Assembly: GCA_947044405.1 (NCBI GenBank)
Contig: CAMRHE010000028.1
Coordinates: 5,055,001-5,119,000, forward strand
DNA: 64,000 bases
Source: Leptodactylus fallax
Taxonomy: Eukaryota > Chordata > Amphibia > Anura > Leptodactylidae
Direction: 5' to 3'
In this document: in pieces, positions 1 to 11,654 of the stretch
Numbering within the stretch: the stretch's first letter is position 1
Layout of the letters: each line of letters starts with the position of its first letter
The notes under the pieces: model-generated
What the model was told of the DNA's origin: nothing
Seen by the model: the letters and a program-made list of their open reading frames with translations, nothing else
Databases searched by the model: none
Position numbers and translations under genes: made by a program

Positions 1-928
1 TAATATAATTGTGTCCATAGATAATGGATCTATGCTGTGGCATGTAAGGTTGGTTTTACATGATGTGTTTTTGCATCGTTTGTATAAAAACACTTATTTT
101 TTTATAAGAAAGACACCTACATGTTTCATTTACGCAAAACGTACCATGTAAACCCAGTACAAATCCAGCCTCAATAGGACTCCTTCAAAAAGGTAGAAAG
201 ATCTTTAAAGCCTTAGATGCTGTGGTCAAGGTCAACCACGGCATCTCAACAATGTTTAGAAATGTCAAATAGTGTCTAGAAAAAAATGTTAAAAAATAAT
301 CCTTACAAAATATTTTATTATTGGAAAAAAAGAAAAATAAAACAATGACACATAATTTGGTAAGTAATTGGTTCCTATAAATACTCATCTTGTCTCGCAC
401 AATACAAGGTCTTGTACAAGCTACACTGAGGAACCAATAAAGTATTAGTTGTAAAAACTGATATTAGATATGTCTTTAAGGGGTTAAAATGCACTTGGGG
501 CACCTTAGGCAGTATATTTACTTGACGTATAAATTAAAAATCTACAATAAAAAAGTGACATTTTCTGGAGGGTTTATATAACTTTAATGTGACTGTTAGG
601 GGGGTATAGAGGACCAGTTACCTCTCCTAACACGTCTGCTTTAGTAAATAATTGTATCTTTCATAGTATGACAATTATGGGGCATGTTTGCTTAGATCGG
701 TATGTTGGGCCGTCCCTCTGTTAGTCCTCCAAGAAATGTATAACTTACTAGGCAACTGGGTGTTACCATTTCACTGGTCAACGTGGTGGGTACCTACATA
801 GTAGACACTGGCAGCAACTAATAGGACAATTGGGGCACACCCCCAGCTGGTAACACCCAATTGTCTGGTGAGACAGTTCTCTTCTATCCAGTGTATAGGA
901 GAGAACATGAACTAACTGGAATATTCCT
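1..928. other. Gene-free stretch with one inverted-repeat element
   Basis: I see no gene. The DNA is AT-rich and mostly unique-looking. Around 700-900 lies a diverged short element whose arms at 754-768 and 848-862 are complementary at 14 of 15 positions (core gggtgttacca / tggtaacaccc). Related wording recurs near 22360-22430 and 61320-61385, so this is probably an old dispersed repeat. Confidence 0.4.
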
Positions 929-1256
929 TTAAAGGGGTTTTCCAGCTCCGAATTGTCTTTTTTATACTGATGATGTGTCTACAGGATTGGTCCTCTGTAT
1001 GTGATCTGTGGGGTCGGACATTCGGACCCCACACAGATCAGCTGCTTGTAGACAGGCATCACGTACAGCACGGCTCCTATTCATGTAATAGAAGTGACGC
1101 AGCAGCCCCGACTACTGAATAGCGGTGATTCCGGGGAATTACAGAGCCGCTCCTATTACTTGAATAAGAGGGCTGCTGCACGTGTCCTGGACCTCCACAG
1201 ATCACATACTGGTGACCTATCCAGCTTGAAAAATTGATTTGAGGCTGGACCTTTAA
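929..1256. mobile_element. TTAA-bounded MITE, family A
   Basis: The element starts with TTAAAGGGGTTTTCCAGC and ends with gctggacctttaa, so the ends are imperfect inverted repeats flanked by TTAA. The interior holds the hallmark of this family: a gatctgtggggtc.ggac arm mirrored by ggaccccacacagatcagct. No protein is encoded. TTAA target sites with TTAAAGGRR-like ends are established for Kolobok/T2-type MITEs in Xenopus; placing this copy there is inference. Confidence 0.7.
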
Positions 1257-1907
1257 GGTATATGGACATAGGCAGGAAGTATATAAATCATAGGGACTCG
1301 CGTCTTCTAGAATGCTCTATGTGAAGCAAGCCATAAACATCTGTAGCAGCTGAAATCCTTGCATCTATAGGATTGGTCAGTAGATGGTGTTCTTGGATAA
1401 GCAGACTCCCCCGCTCGGAGCCGATACAGTGATTTCTAGATGTTTGCTGTTGCTGCTGCGGGGTAATTTCTCATTTTTATAGTCTGTCATGTTGTGTTTT
1501 GATAGATCGACCCTTCATGATCCATTTGCTTTTCATCATGCAAAATGCAGCTGAGACTCGGGGTTACCTGACAGAATTGTAGTCCTGACCCTTTACTAGT
1601 GTCACCAGTGATTTGTGGTTTTAACCCTTTTGTGATTGGATATATATCAGTAAATCCCTTCATACTACCATGCCTGTAAATATGCAGCTTTAGCAATTAC
1701 ATTTTCCAGTTTTCTACAGTAAAAATCCTCCAGTCTCCTAGTCCAGCACTTCATTCCAGCACAGAATTCAGAGACAGTGTAGACGTGGACAGAAATGAGC
1801 CAATATAACCCTGAGGGTCCTTATATTATAGCATAGTGATGGTACTATAAGTTATATAAGCATTTCTTATGGACTGTATTGCTGGAAGACAAGGGCTAGG
1901 CATCATA
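1257..1907. other. Gene-free stretch
   Basis: I see no gene, RNA or recognisable repeat. A 69-residue open frame at 1487-1696 (minus) has no domain features and is taken as chance. Confidence 0.4.
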
Positions 1908-2217
1908 TTAAAGGGTTTGTGTCATTGGCCTGATGGCCGGTTCCCCCCAGTGATCAGGAGAACAGGGGACTGAGTGTCCCCCTAAAGCCTCCTTGTGAAT
2001 CCTTGCATGACCTGCACTCCATTCACTTCTATGGGGCTGTGGTTGCCACCGAATGTCATAGTCCTGGCAGTCCCATAGCAGGGAATGGAGCGCCGATCAC
2101 ACAATTGCACTGTTGCTCCATTCACAAGGAGTCGGTTGGACCCGCAACAACTTGACACTTAGTCCCCATCCACAGGATAGAGGATAAGTGTCCTTCACGG
2201 CACAACCCCAGAGATTT
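1908..2217. mobile_element. Probable TTAA MITE, diverged
   Basis: It starts with TTAAAGGGTTTGTGTC and has a two-sided interior: ctccttgtgaatcc on the left is mirrored by ttcacaaggag on the right, and actccattcac/ctccattcac words recur. The right end (ggcacaaccccagaga) has lost the expected ctttaa. It is best read as an old relative of the neighbouring TTAA MITEs. Confidence 0.45.
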
Positions 2218-2837
2218 AGGTGTCAAATGATACCAAGCTTGATGTTCTAGGCTTAATATTTGCAGCTCTTTTGTCAGGTTGTAGCATAAAAAGTTGTATT
2301 TTTTGATTCAGGAAGGAAGCTCACCGCCTGTTATATCCCTCCGTCATCTCTCCTTCCAGTGATCCCAGTAATGTCTCCGCAGGACACATATATAGTGCTA
2401 CAAAAACATACTGAAAGATCTCCTCCTTAGCTGTTATTAAGCCGCCATAGCCATGTCTGCTGCTTGTATACACCAGGTTCTTTATAACTTCCTTCATTCG
2501 GGGGAGGAATGAGCTGCTGGTGCCAGCAGGCTGGACACGACATGAAGGCTGACCACTGGGAAGTCCATTAAACATAAACCGAGCACCGAGCTCTCTGAGC
2601 AATATATCATAACTTTTATTGCAGCAAACACTCATACGCACTGTGAGCCGGGCCGACATTTATTCTTAATTTGTTTTCCAGATTCATTGTAAAGCGATTA
2701 ATATATCTCCTGTAGTGCCGCTGTCTTAGCAAAAAGTTGGAGGCTGTTCTGTAAACGCTCGGCCCGTGCTGTGATTTCTTCTCTTATTTTAGCTGCATTT
2801 ACATGTTTATGCGACATCACTGCAGATATCCAAAAGA
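2218..2837. other. Gene-free stretch
   Basis: I see no supported gene. The minus strand carries a 112-residue open frame (2321-2659) with no recognisable domain or splice context. A small unannotated exon cannot be excluded. Confidence 0.35.
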
Positions 2838-3177
2838 TTAGAGGGGTTGTCCATCAGGGACAAAATATTGGCACAAGGCCTCACAAGGGGTTAAACTATA
2901 AAAGAAGTAATACTCACCGCTCCCCTGCCGATCCCGTTCCATCGGTCACTACTGTCTTTTACCTCTTGAGACACATAAAATGGCGTTTAGATAACCAGTG
3001 ACTGGATCACCACTGCGGCCCAAAAATGGCTGGGTGGTAATTTCCAGAAGAAGAGACTGTTAGGAACCCGGGTGGTATCACAGCAGGAGCAGCGGGGGAG
3101 CGGTGATGTATTACTTCTTGTGTTTTTTCACCCTTTGTAAGCAAACAAAATATGTTGCCGCCAGACATCCCCTTTAA
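2838..3177. mobile_element. TTAA MITE carrying a palindromic interior
   Basis: The left end (ttagaggggttgtccatca) has a mutated first target base; the right end is gacatcccctttaa. The arms include aagaagtaatactcaccgct on the left and its mirror gcggtgatgtattacttctt on the right. No protein is encoded. The middle (2940-3060) is more diverged. Confidence 0.6.
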
Positions 3178-3286
3178 TATTTTTTAGATCTGATATAAAA
3201 AAGATATTTCTGTATTTACCTCCTGCAGAAAAGTAGAAAATAAAGTAAGTACTTTGCACTCGTATTATTGAATTTCCAGGAATTCC

Positions 3287-3424
3287 TTAAAGGGTGTTCC
3301 CATCTTCTTAAAGTGCTGGCATATCACTAGGCTATATCATCACTTTATGCTCCCTGGGTTCAGACCTGTGCGACCCACACGAATCCCCAAGAAAGAAGGG
3401 GGCAGAATGCTGATATAGTTCTGA
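3287..3424. mobile_element. Half of a TTAA MITE beside the minisatellite
   Basis: It begins TTAAAGGGTGTTCCCATC, the usual left end of the TTAA MITEs here, and includes a diverged middle (cacacgaatccccaag). No matching right end is visible. The 31-bp minisatellite begins where the second half would be expected, so the array may have grown inside or at the edge of a MITE. Confidence 0.45.
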
Positions 3425-5052
3425 TGCTCCTTAGCATCCCCATACACAGTATAATGTCACACTAGTGCCCCCATACATAGTATAATGTCACACTAGTGCC
3501 CCCATACACAGTATAATGTCACACTAGTGCCCCCATACATAGTATAATGTCACACTAGTGCCCCCATACACAGTATAATGCTCCTTAGCACCCTCATACA
3601 CAGTATAATGTCACACTAGTGCCCCCATACACAGTATAATGTCACACTAGTGCCCCCATACACAGTATAATGTCACACTAGTGCCCCCATACACAGTATA
3701 ATGTCACACTAGTGCCCCCATACACAGTATAATGTCACACTAGTGCCCCCATACACAGTATAATGTCACACTAGTGCCCCCATACACAGTATAATGTCAC
3801 ACTAGTGCCCCCATACACAGTATAATGTCACACTAGTGCCCCCATACACAGTGTAATGTCACACTAGTGCCCCCATACACAGTGTAATGTCACACTAGTG
3901 CCCCCATACACAGTGTAATGTCACACTAGTGCCCCCATACACAGTGTAATGTCACACTAGTGCCCCCATACACAGTATAATGTCACACTAGTGCCCCCAT
4001 ACACAGTGTAATGTCACACTAGTGCCCCCATACACAGTATAATGTCACACTAGTGCCCCCATACACAGTATAATGTCACACTAGTGCCCCCATACACAGT
4101 ATAATGTCACACTAGTGCCCCCATACACAGTATAATGTCACACTAGTGCCCCCATACACAGTGTAATGTCACACTAGTGCCCCCATACACAGTGTAATGT
4201 CACACTAGTGCCCCCATACACAGTATAATGTCACACTAGTGCCCCCATACACAGTGTAATGTCACACTAGTGCCCCCATACACAGTGTAATGTCACACTA
4301 GTGCCCCCATACACAGTGTAATGTCACACTAGTGCCCCCATACACAGTGTAATGTCACACTAGTGCCCCCATACACAGTGTAATGTCACACTAGTGCCCC
4401 CATACACAGTGTAATGTCACACTAGTGCCCCCATACACAGTATAATGTCACACTAGTGCCCCCATACACAGTGTAATGTCACACTAGTGCCCCCATACAC
4501 AGTGTAATGTCACACTAGTGCCCCCATACACAGTATAATGTCACACTAGTGCCCCCATACACAGTATAATGTCACACTAGTGCCCCCATACACAGTATAA
4601 TGTCACACTAGTGCCCCCATACACAGTATAATGTCACACTAGTGCCCCCATACACAGTATAATGTCACACTAGTGCCCCCATACACAGTATAATGTCACA
4701 CTAGTGCCCCCATACACAGTATAATGTCACACTAGTGCCCCCATACACAGTATAATGTCACACTAGTGCCCCCATACACAGTATAATGTCACACTAGTGC
4801 CCCCATACACAGTATAATGTCACACTAGTGCCCCCATACACAGTATAATGTCACACTAGTGCCCCCATACACAGTATAATGTCACACTAGTGCCCCCATA
4901 CACAGTATAATGTCACACTAGTGCCCCCATACACAGTGTAATGTCACACTAGTGCCCCCATACACAGTATAATGTCACACTAGTGCCCCCATACATAGTA
5001 TAATGCTCCTTAGCACCCTCATACACAGTATAATGTCCCATTAGTGCCCCCT
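3425..5052. repeat. 31-bp minisatellite, about 52 units
   Basis: Near-perfect head-to-tail units of 31 bp, each containing gtcacactagtgcccccata and cacagtataat. Every full unit holds the palindrome actagt. Most variation is one A/G position (cagtataatg versus cagtgtaatg); G-type units cluster near 3845-4020 and 4160-4520. A variant unit with gctccttagca replaces the standard one at the left edge (3427), near 3580 and near the right edge (5005-5015). The array is non-coding; low divergence suggests recent expansion or homogenisation. Confidence 0.97.
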
Positions 5053-5100
5053 CACTTGTTAATGACATTGAACCCACTACAACATGACCACCAGGAAATG

Positions 5101-5494
5101 TTAAAGAGGTTTTCTAGCCCCAAATCAAATTTTCATAGTGATGACCTATCCACAGGATACCGACATCCGGACCCCGACAGATCATCTGTTGTAGCAGCCT
5201 CCGGGCGCCGGAAGCTGCTAGTGGACGGCCTGCATGTGCAGCACCCCTTTTATACAAGTAATAGGAGCGGCACTGCAGTTCACCGAAACCACCGCTATGC
5301 AGTGGACGGGGATGTTTGAATATGAGCAGCACTGCGCACGCCGCCTGTCCACCAGCAGCTTCTGGCAACCGCAGGCTGCTACAACAGCTGATCTGTGCGG
5401 GGTACGGATGTCGGACCCCAACAGATCTCATACTGATGACCTATCCTGTGGATAGATCTACCATATGAAATTTTGAGGCTGGAAAACCCCTTTA
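5101..5494. mobile_element. TTAA MITE, family A, long palindromic copy
   Basis: The left end is TTAAAGAGGTTTTCTAGCCC and the right end is ggctggaaaacccctttat, so one target copy is mutated. Nested complementary blocks run inward: gatgacctatccacaggat against its mirror, then ggaccccgacagatca, then gcagcctccgggcgccgga. Several short open frames overlap the palindrome on both strands and are chance. This is a good reference copy of the family (compare 929, 10633, 26656). Confidence 0.75.
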
Positions 5495-6388
5495 TGTTAA
5501 TATGAAATATTTTTTTTTTTCTAACTTTTCTTGTCTAAGCCTGGTGGCGTCCTATAGTCACATGTGTCGTCTTGTCAGTAAATACTGGACGTGTTCAGCT
5601 TGGACCTGATGGTGGACCCTGGTCAGTGGACCTTTACTAAAGGTAGTTGAGTAGCCCTGTCCTAAATGTTGCTTACAGATAGAGAAATTTCTGACTTGTG
5701 ACAACTGGCCATCACAGTCACCCTCTCACCGATGACATCATCTGACACATCTCAATGTCTCTCAGATGGCTGTCACTGTGACTGCTCTCTTTACAACTCA
5801 GTGTTTTATATTCTGGTTGTGTTTTTCTGACCCCTTTTCTGTATTCTCTATAGCTCAGCTTGTCTTTTTTTTTTTTTTTAGGAGAATGACGGGCCATTCA
5901 TTCCACATAGGCTACACCATGGCAATACTTAATGGCATTGTGGCAGCTCTCACTGTGCTTTGGTGCCTGCTCTGAATATATATTCTGCAATATCGCCGCT
6001 CACAATGTACGCCACCTTCTGAAGATCCAGCGCATCCAGTGTATTGTTCATGCAGACTTGTTTTTTATATAACATTTTGTATATCTAATTTTATGTATAA
6101 TAGTATTTTTATTTTTTACAAAATTGTTTTTAGATTTTTTTTTTTTTTTAGATTTTTTTTTAAAAGATATATTTCAAGTCTTCCTTTCCAGAAAAAAATG
6201 TCTGAATACAGGTAATATTAAATGGGTTGTAAGAGGTTACAAGAACATGTCTGCTTTCTCCTAAAACATATCCTGTGTCTGGTACCATTCCAGTGAATGG
6301 GGCTTGACTGCAATACCACACACAGCCTATGAGTGGCGCTGTTTATGGGTGAAAGCAGTCTTGTTTTTCTAAACTCGCACAACTCCTT
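5495..6388. other. Gene-free stretch, T-rich
   Basis: I see no gene. There are several T runs (5510, 5866, 6135) and AT-rich DNA around 6060-6180. A possible AATAAA-free 3'-UTR-like look near 5900-6200 is not enough to call a transcript. Confidence 0.35.
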
Positions 6389-6390
6389 TA

Positions 6391-6551
6391 GGCTAAGGCC
6401 CCACTTTGCGGAAAAGCTGCTTTTTTGTTGCAGATGACAGATATATTTCCCATTCCTACTGTAGCCATTCTTGGTTTTGACTCAAAAAAAAGCATCTAAA
6501 TCTGCAAAAAAAAAAAAAAGCTGCTTTTCAGCAATGTGTGGCCTCAGCCTT
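6391..6551. mobile_element. Short inverted-repeat MITE (ggctaaggccccac type)
   Basis: The left end ggctaaggccccactttgcg is mirrored by tgtggcctcagcctta on the right, and gaaaagctgctttttt is mirrored by aaaaagctgcttttc. The element is about 160 bp and non-coding. A second copy of the family is nested inside the MITE at 41131-41647. The right end touches the TTAA of the next MITE at 6550. Confidence 0.6.
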
Positions 6552-6800
6552 AAAGGGGTTTACTGGTCATCAATTGAAGATCTGTGGCGGTCCAGCTGTT
6601 TGATGTGACAGCAGTGCTCCCTTCAGAGGCTACTTGATGTCACGTTCTTCAGCCACATGGCTGAGTTGCAATACCAAGAGCAGCCACTATACAATGGATA
6701 GTGCTGTGCTTGGTTTTCTGTGCTCATCCGAGCACTGTGGTGTCTTTAAATAGCTGTCACAGGATAAGACTTCAATTAATATGCCTGGAAACCCCTTTAA
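6550..6800. mobile_element. TTAA MITE
   Basis: Bounded by TTAAAGGGGTTTACTGG on the left and cctggaaacccctttaa on the right. The interior contains ctgagttgcaataccaagagcagc, shared in outline with the MITE at 25810-26146 (agctgcaataccaagcacagc), so the two are probably the same subfamily. It is non-coding. Confidence 0.65.
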
Positions 6801-6835
6801 CTAGGAGGCCAAATTGCTGTGCCAAGCATACAGTA

Positions 6836-6959
6836 TTAAAGGGATTGTCCAAGAAAAATTGTAGGTAAATGAAAGTATGATCCAAAGCAATGGTTCCTAT
6901 TTTTGGCCAAAGAATTCATAGAAAAATGCAGGACTTAGATGCAGGCTATAAACAAGTCC
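6836..6959. mobile_element. Partial TTAA MITE end
   Basis: A single MITE-like left terminus (TTAAAGGGATTGTCCAAG) is visible. No matching right end precedes the next TTAA element at 6960, so this is a fragment or a heavily diverged copy. Confidence 0.35.
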
Positions 6960-7124
6960 TTAAAGGGATTTTCTTACAGACAGCACTGATCGCTTAACCA
7001 CAGGATGGGGATGTGTCTGATCACTGAGGGTCAGACCATCGAGACACATGCACATAAGGGATTCAGGGGCCCCTGTTCTTGTGTAAGCAGATCCTATCCC
7101 CTATCTGGAGGAAAACCCCTTCAA
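6960..7124. mobile_element. Short TTAA MITE
   Basis: It begins TTAAAGGGATTTTCTTACAG and ends ggaggaaaaccccttcaa. The interior has the diverged family A motif gatcactgagggtcagacc. It is about 165 bp long, apparently an internally deleted copy. Confidence 0.5.
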
Positions 7125-7282
7125 AACAATCAGATCTCAGTGGTAGATAAATACACTGGGAGGAAAACCGGTGTAGATGGGTGTAAATGTGTGTCCTGTG
7201 CCTTGCTCGCCACTTTTTTTATGAAGGTGGGCAGAGCAGGGTGAAGAGCACAGCAGGTCAGGAATGCCTCAGCCTGACAGAT

Positions 7283-7452
7283 TTAAAGGGACTGTTCAGG
7301 GACTTAAATTTACCTAATTTCCAGCGGGGAGTTCAGTTCTGGTTGCAAACCTGGTTCCGATCATATGACCCTGGGGTCAGAAACAGGCCACACCCCCAGG
7401 TCCAGCATGAAGAATCTGCAGATAAATTTGACTCCCTGGACAACCCCTTTAA
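7283..7452. mobile_element. Short TTAA MITE
   Basis: Bounded by TTAAAGGGACTGTTCAGGGA and ccctggacaacccctttaa. The inner bases aatttacc and gataaattt suggest longer inverted arms. It is non-coding and about 170 bp. Confidence 0.6.
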
Positions 7453-8740
7453 TACAAATCATGCGAGCTGTACAGGAAATCTACAGCAGCTCCTGACTGG
7501 CTTAGATTTCCATTCTGGGGCACAGGAGTACGCCTCATTTATTAGGAGGCCGGAGTGTCTTAGTTCAGTCGAGTCTTGCACCAGTTTGGGGCTTTATTAA
7601 GACTGTCATAGGAAATTCTAGTCTTAATAAATTTCTCCCATCTTTGTATTTTGGGTCACTTTTCTAAACCTCTAACACATTGGAATGTGCTTTGTACAGA
7701 TGTATATTTCTCTTTTGTCGATTTAGCTTCTTTTGTACAGTCTTTTATACTATATCTAATGTACTTTTGTGGCCATCTATTTTATATAACGCATGTCATA
7801 CCCGAGCAAGGACTTGTAGAAAGGAAAAATGCTGAATGCTCTGTCTGTAAATCTGTAAAAATGGAAATGACCCTTTAAAAAATAAATATTAGTAAAATAC
7901 AATGAAGCTTTCCTCCAGGAAGGAGAAACTCTGTCTCTCTAGTGCCCCTCACTGATCGACCATTTTACAGGTCTTGCAGTCTGACCTTGGATATGAGCCA
8001 AGCCAGAATCTTCTCCATAAGGAATTAGAACCAGGCACAGACAGCTGTTTTGTGGGTTTTTACCCCTTGCAGGGCAGAAGAAGGAGTATTTTGGCTGCTT
8101 GAGAGGCCTTTAACGTGGGTCTGGGGGAGACCACCAAGTTCTTATAGGACAGTCAATGCTTCCTAGGGAAAAAGTTACGTAAAGTAGCTGTAAACCTGTA
8201 AGAGATAAAACTGTTATGCTAGATGTGGATGCATGGGGTGAGGGTCGTCCAGAGCTGCCCCATTGTCCCCAGTATATAATATCCAGTCCCTTGCCCTGCA
8301 GTCGCCTTTACAAACATTAGTGACAATGGCCGCTTCTCCGGAGGTCACTGAATCCCGATCTGGTCCTGTGATAGGAGACACCACTGCAATAGATCACTGC
8401 CGGAAATGTCTTCTCTCCTAGATATTCCATTATCTGTGAGATGTGTTATTGAGAACAACTCCGCAACAAAATGTAGGCAGAACATGTAAAGTGACACAGC
8501 AGGGGCGCCCCCTAGTGCGGATACAGAAAAGTCACCAACACTCTGCTGACTCCAAAACTGCCAGTCCAAACCACCTTGAGTTTCCATGGTCGAGCAGCTG
8601 CATGCGCAAGCCTTACATCACCAAGCGCAATGCCAAGGGTCAGCTAGAGGGGTGTAAGGCACAATGCACACTGGGCTCTGGAGCAGTAGAAACTTGTTCT
8701 GTGGAGTGAGCAAACACACTTCTGTATCTGGCAGGCTCAG
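7453..8740. other. Gene-free stretch
   Basis: A dispersed motif ending gtcttaataaatttctccc lies at 7560-7640 and resembles wording near 9740-9790. Otherwise I see no gene or clear repeat. Open frames at 7187-7600 and 8345-8709 lack any recognisable domain. Confidence 0.35.
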
Positions 8741-9230
8741 ATTGGAGAATACCAGCAGAACATTACCTGCCTGACTACATTGTGCCAACTGTAGTCTGGT
8801 GGAGGAGGGGTAATGCTATGGGGGTTGTTTTTCAGGGCTTAGCCTAGGCTTCTTAGGTCCAGTAATGCTTCAGAGGAGCAAGAAATTTTGGACAATTGTC
8901 GCTTCCAACATTGAACAGTTTGGGGAAGGATTATTTTCTATTCCAGCATGATTGAGCCCCAGTGCACAAAGAAAGGTCCATAATAACATGGTTGGGGTAG
9001 TTTGGTGTGGAACTTGACTGTCTGCAGAAGGCCCTGACCTCAACCCCATTCAACACCTTTGGGATGAACTCTCTCCTCCATTATCAGTGTCTGACCTCAC
9101 AAATGTTCTGTATATATGGGCAAAAATTCCCACAGAAACCTCCAAAATCTTGTACAAAGCCTTCCCAAAAGTGTGGAAGCTCTCGTACGTGTAATGTGAA
9201 CATGTCCCAATACTTTTCTCCAGAGTAGAT
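8741..9230 (+). pseudogene. Decayed Tc1/mariner-type transposase, C-terminal half
   Basis: Translating across frames recovers scattered family landmarks in the right order. GGCFSGLSLG lies near 8820. FQHD followed by a stop and then APVHK lies near 8942-8972; this is the second catalytic Asp block. DLNPIQHLWDEL lies at 9036-9071; its central position is Gln where the catalytic Glu is normally followed by HLW. The same frame continues in LTNVLYIWAKIP and KAFPKVWKL to about 9183. Stops and frame changes show it is dead. The following tcccaatacttttctccag resembles a Tc1-type terminal repeat. No counterpart of the N-terminal DNA-binding domain was found. It is clearly older than, and a different lineage from, the intact element at 54705. 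Confidence 0.8.
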
Positions 9231-9331
9231 CAGCATAGGAGCTGAGGAAACAGAACGGTAGATTTTATAATCAAGGCTGCAAACCTTTTATTGTTTTAGT
9301 TTATTAGAGAAGTATAAAAAATGCTACAAAG

Positions 9332-9335
<4 letters not shown>

Positions 9336-9379
<44 letters not shown>
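9336..9379. repeat. (TA)n microsatellite
   Basis: An uninterrupted AT/TA dinucleotide tract of about 44 bp. It is likely polymorphic and non-coding. Confidence 0.95.
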
Positions 9380-9380
<1 letters not shown>

Positions 9381-9949
9381 CAGCTTAGGCAGGTAAAATC
9401 ACATCATTCGAATTATATGGAAAAAAAAAAAAAAACTAAAACATGTGATTTCTGTTAATGTGTGTTTACCTCTTATTTCTGCTCGCAGTTGCAGATCTTT
9501 AATTGGATGTGATAAATTGCAGGATTTTTTTTTTACCTTTTTTTGATACCTTAAATTAACACTGGTTCAGACAAGGTAAAGTTTTGTTATTGACAAAAAC
9601 CTCCTAAGTAATGTGTAGGAAATTAATATGCAAATAAGCTCTCCTTGATGGAAAAAGGAAAACTCACTCTAGCGCCACCTTATGGAAGGTAGTTCTCTAT
9701 GCATCACTTCCTGGTTTTTTATGAAACCTACAGACAACTGGGAAGATTTATTAAGATTGGTGTTTCGTACGCCAGCCTTAATAAAGACCCCGACTACCAC
9801 AAGGCACGACTGATTTATCAAGAGGCTCAGGCCTTTTCATAAATCAGGTGCAGGCCATAATGGAGACCTTTGCCAGGCAGGAACTGGTGTAGATTTCCTA
9901 AATAACTCATATCAGAAAACTGGTGTGAGGTATAATAAATGTAAAAATA
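9380..9949. other. Gene-free stretch with a dispersed inverted-repeat element
   Basis: Around 9740-9945 lies a diverged element containing gaagatttattaagattgg and ctggtgtgaggtataataaa. Similar wording occurs at 7560-7640, 13800-14045 and 41800-41880, so it is probably an old MITE family. I see no gene. Confidence 0.35.
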
Positions 9950-10540
9950 CGTTGAGCCAGGAGATCAAGGGAAAAAGCAGGAGGTGATCTGGAGTGCTGT
10001 GATCCAAGAGGTAAGCAGAATAAACAGGAGGGGTCCTAGAGTACATTGAACCAGAAAGGCAGGGGAAGAATCAAGAGAGGGGTATGGAGTACCTCAATTC
10101 AGATGAGGAGTGGAAAAATCAGAAGGATATCATTCAGAACCTAGATCCGGGAGAGTAGTAGAAAAAACAGGAGGATATCTGGAGAACCTTTACCCAGGAG
10201 AGTAATGGAAAAAGCAGCAGGATATCTGGAGAGCCTAGATCCAGGAGAGTAAAGGAGGAAGCAGGAGGATATCTGGAGAACCTAGATCAAGGGAAATAAT
10301 GGAAAAAGAAGGAGGATATTTGGAGAATCATGATCTAGGGAAATAGTGGAAAATGCAGCAGGGTATCTGGAGAACCTTGTTCCAAAAGAGCAGTGGGAAA
10401 AGAAGGAGGATATCTGGAGAACCATGATCTAGGGAAATAGTGGAAAAAGAAGGAGGATATCTGGAGAACCATGATCTAGGGAAATAGTGGAAAATGCAGC
10501 AGGGTATCTGGAGAACCTTGATCAGGGAAGGAACTTGGAA
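9950..10540. repeat. 47-bp minisatellite
   Basis: About 12 tandem units built on ggatatctggagaacc, gatc and gg.aa.agtggaaaa. Units from about 10125 onward are regular at 47 bp; those at 9950-10120 are more diverged, as expected at the ageing edge of an array. The block with catgatctagggaaatagtg is repeated at least three times (10328, 10422, 10468), a sign of recent local duplication. It is non-coding. Confidence 0.85.
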
Positions 10541-10632
10541 TTCGATGATTTTAGACTGAGCCGCTAAGGTGTTGGTGTGTAGCTTTTGTAGCTGATGGCA
10601 GGCCCAGGTATGTCGACCTTTACCAAAAGTAG

Positions 10633-11024
10633 TTAAATGGATTTTCTGGCACCAAATTGATTTTTTTTTACGAATAATTAGAGTCTGACACCCAGACCCC
10701 GCACAGATCAGCTATTCCAGCAGCGTCCGGGCGCCATAAGCTATAGCAGTGGACAGGGAGGGTGCGTAGGCTGTTCCTATTCAAGTAATAGTAACGTTGC
10801 AGCAGCCCTGTCCACTGTATAGCGATGGTTCTAGGGAACTCAGTGCCGCTTCTGTTACTTGTATGGGAGAGCCTGCGCACGCTCCCCGTCCACTGCTATA
10901 GTTTCCAGCATCCATACGCTACTGGAACTGCTGATCGGTGTGGGATCCAGGTGTCGGACCCCACTGATCACAGACTGATGATCTTTCCTGTGTTTAGTTC
11001 ATTGTTATGAAAAACTTCTTTACG
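10633..11024. mobile_element. TTAA MITE, family A
   Basis: It begins TTAAATGGATTTTCTGGC; the right end near 11010-11024 (gaaaaacttctttac) is worn. It holds the family hallmarks gaccccgcacagatcagct, cagcgtccgggcgcc and gtccactg.tatag in mirrored order. Open frames on both strands here come from the palindrome. Confidence 0.65.
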
Positions 11025-11654
11025 TGCCCTGTTAAGTGATCACAAGATAGAGCTCTCGATATTAGGATAGATAAATAGAACTATAATAGTAGCTGCATGC
11101 CCACCCGATCTGGGAGCCCTCACAAAATCCCCTCTGTAAAGCACTGAATCTTTATTTGGCTATTGAGGCCTCCAGACACGACAGGCGTGACCAATTAATC
11201 CTTCTCGGCCAACCAAGAATTTGCTATTTTACATAGGACAAGCTAATTTCTTTGCATCTTCAGTTTTTTTGCTATCCTTTGGTATGAAGGGGTTAAATAG
11301 TATAATGCCTCTGTCCAGTAGTTGCAGCCATTATATGTAGTCTCATAAGACAGATATGATTGTTCCCCCAGTTCCCACTTGTATAAGTGTTTCTCCAGAG
11401 TCTCAGATACATTTTCACCTGCATTTCTTGGCACAGCAGTATTTCTCAGACATTTGGCCTTGATATTATAAGGCAAGAAATCTCTGCACGGCTGATGTCA
11501 GGAAATTATTCACAAGTGACACAGAAGCGGCGCGCTACACATTTATTTCCATTGATGTCATCACACAACTGTTCTCTGTAATCTTCCATGCACACACATT
11601 ATGGATGTTCAGGACATTTAGGAATAATACACATACAATGTGCAATGCGGCTCC
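11025..11654. other. Gene-free stretch
   Basis: I see no gene or clear repeat. Two overlapping short open frames on opposite strands (11243-11476, 11387-11581) have no recognisable features. Base composition is typical of the unique parts of the window. Confidence 0.35.

Noticed and set aside
2321..2659. 112-residue minus-strand frame as a small gene or exon
   Set aside because: It has no recognisable domain or repeat support; length is within chance for a window this size.
3425..5052. CRISPR array
   Set aside because: The 31-bp units are directly adjacent with no unique spacers, and the setting is a vertebrate genome.
9007..9228. 73-residue Met-initiated frame as a gene
   Set aside because: It is out of frame with the transposase remnant (DLNPIQHLWDEL), which explains this sequence better.
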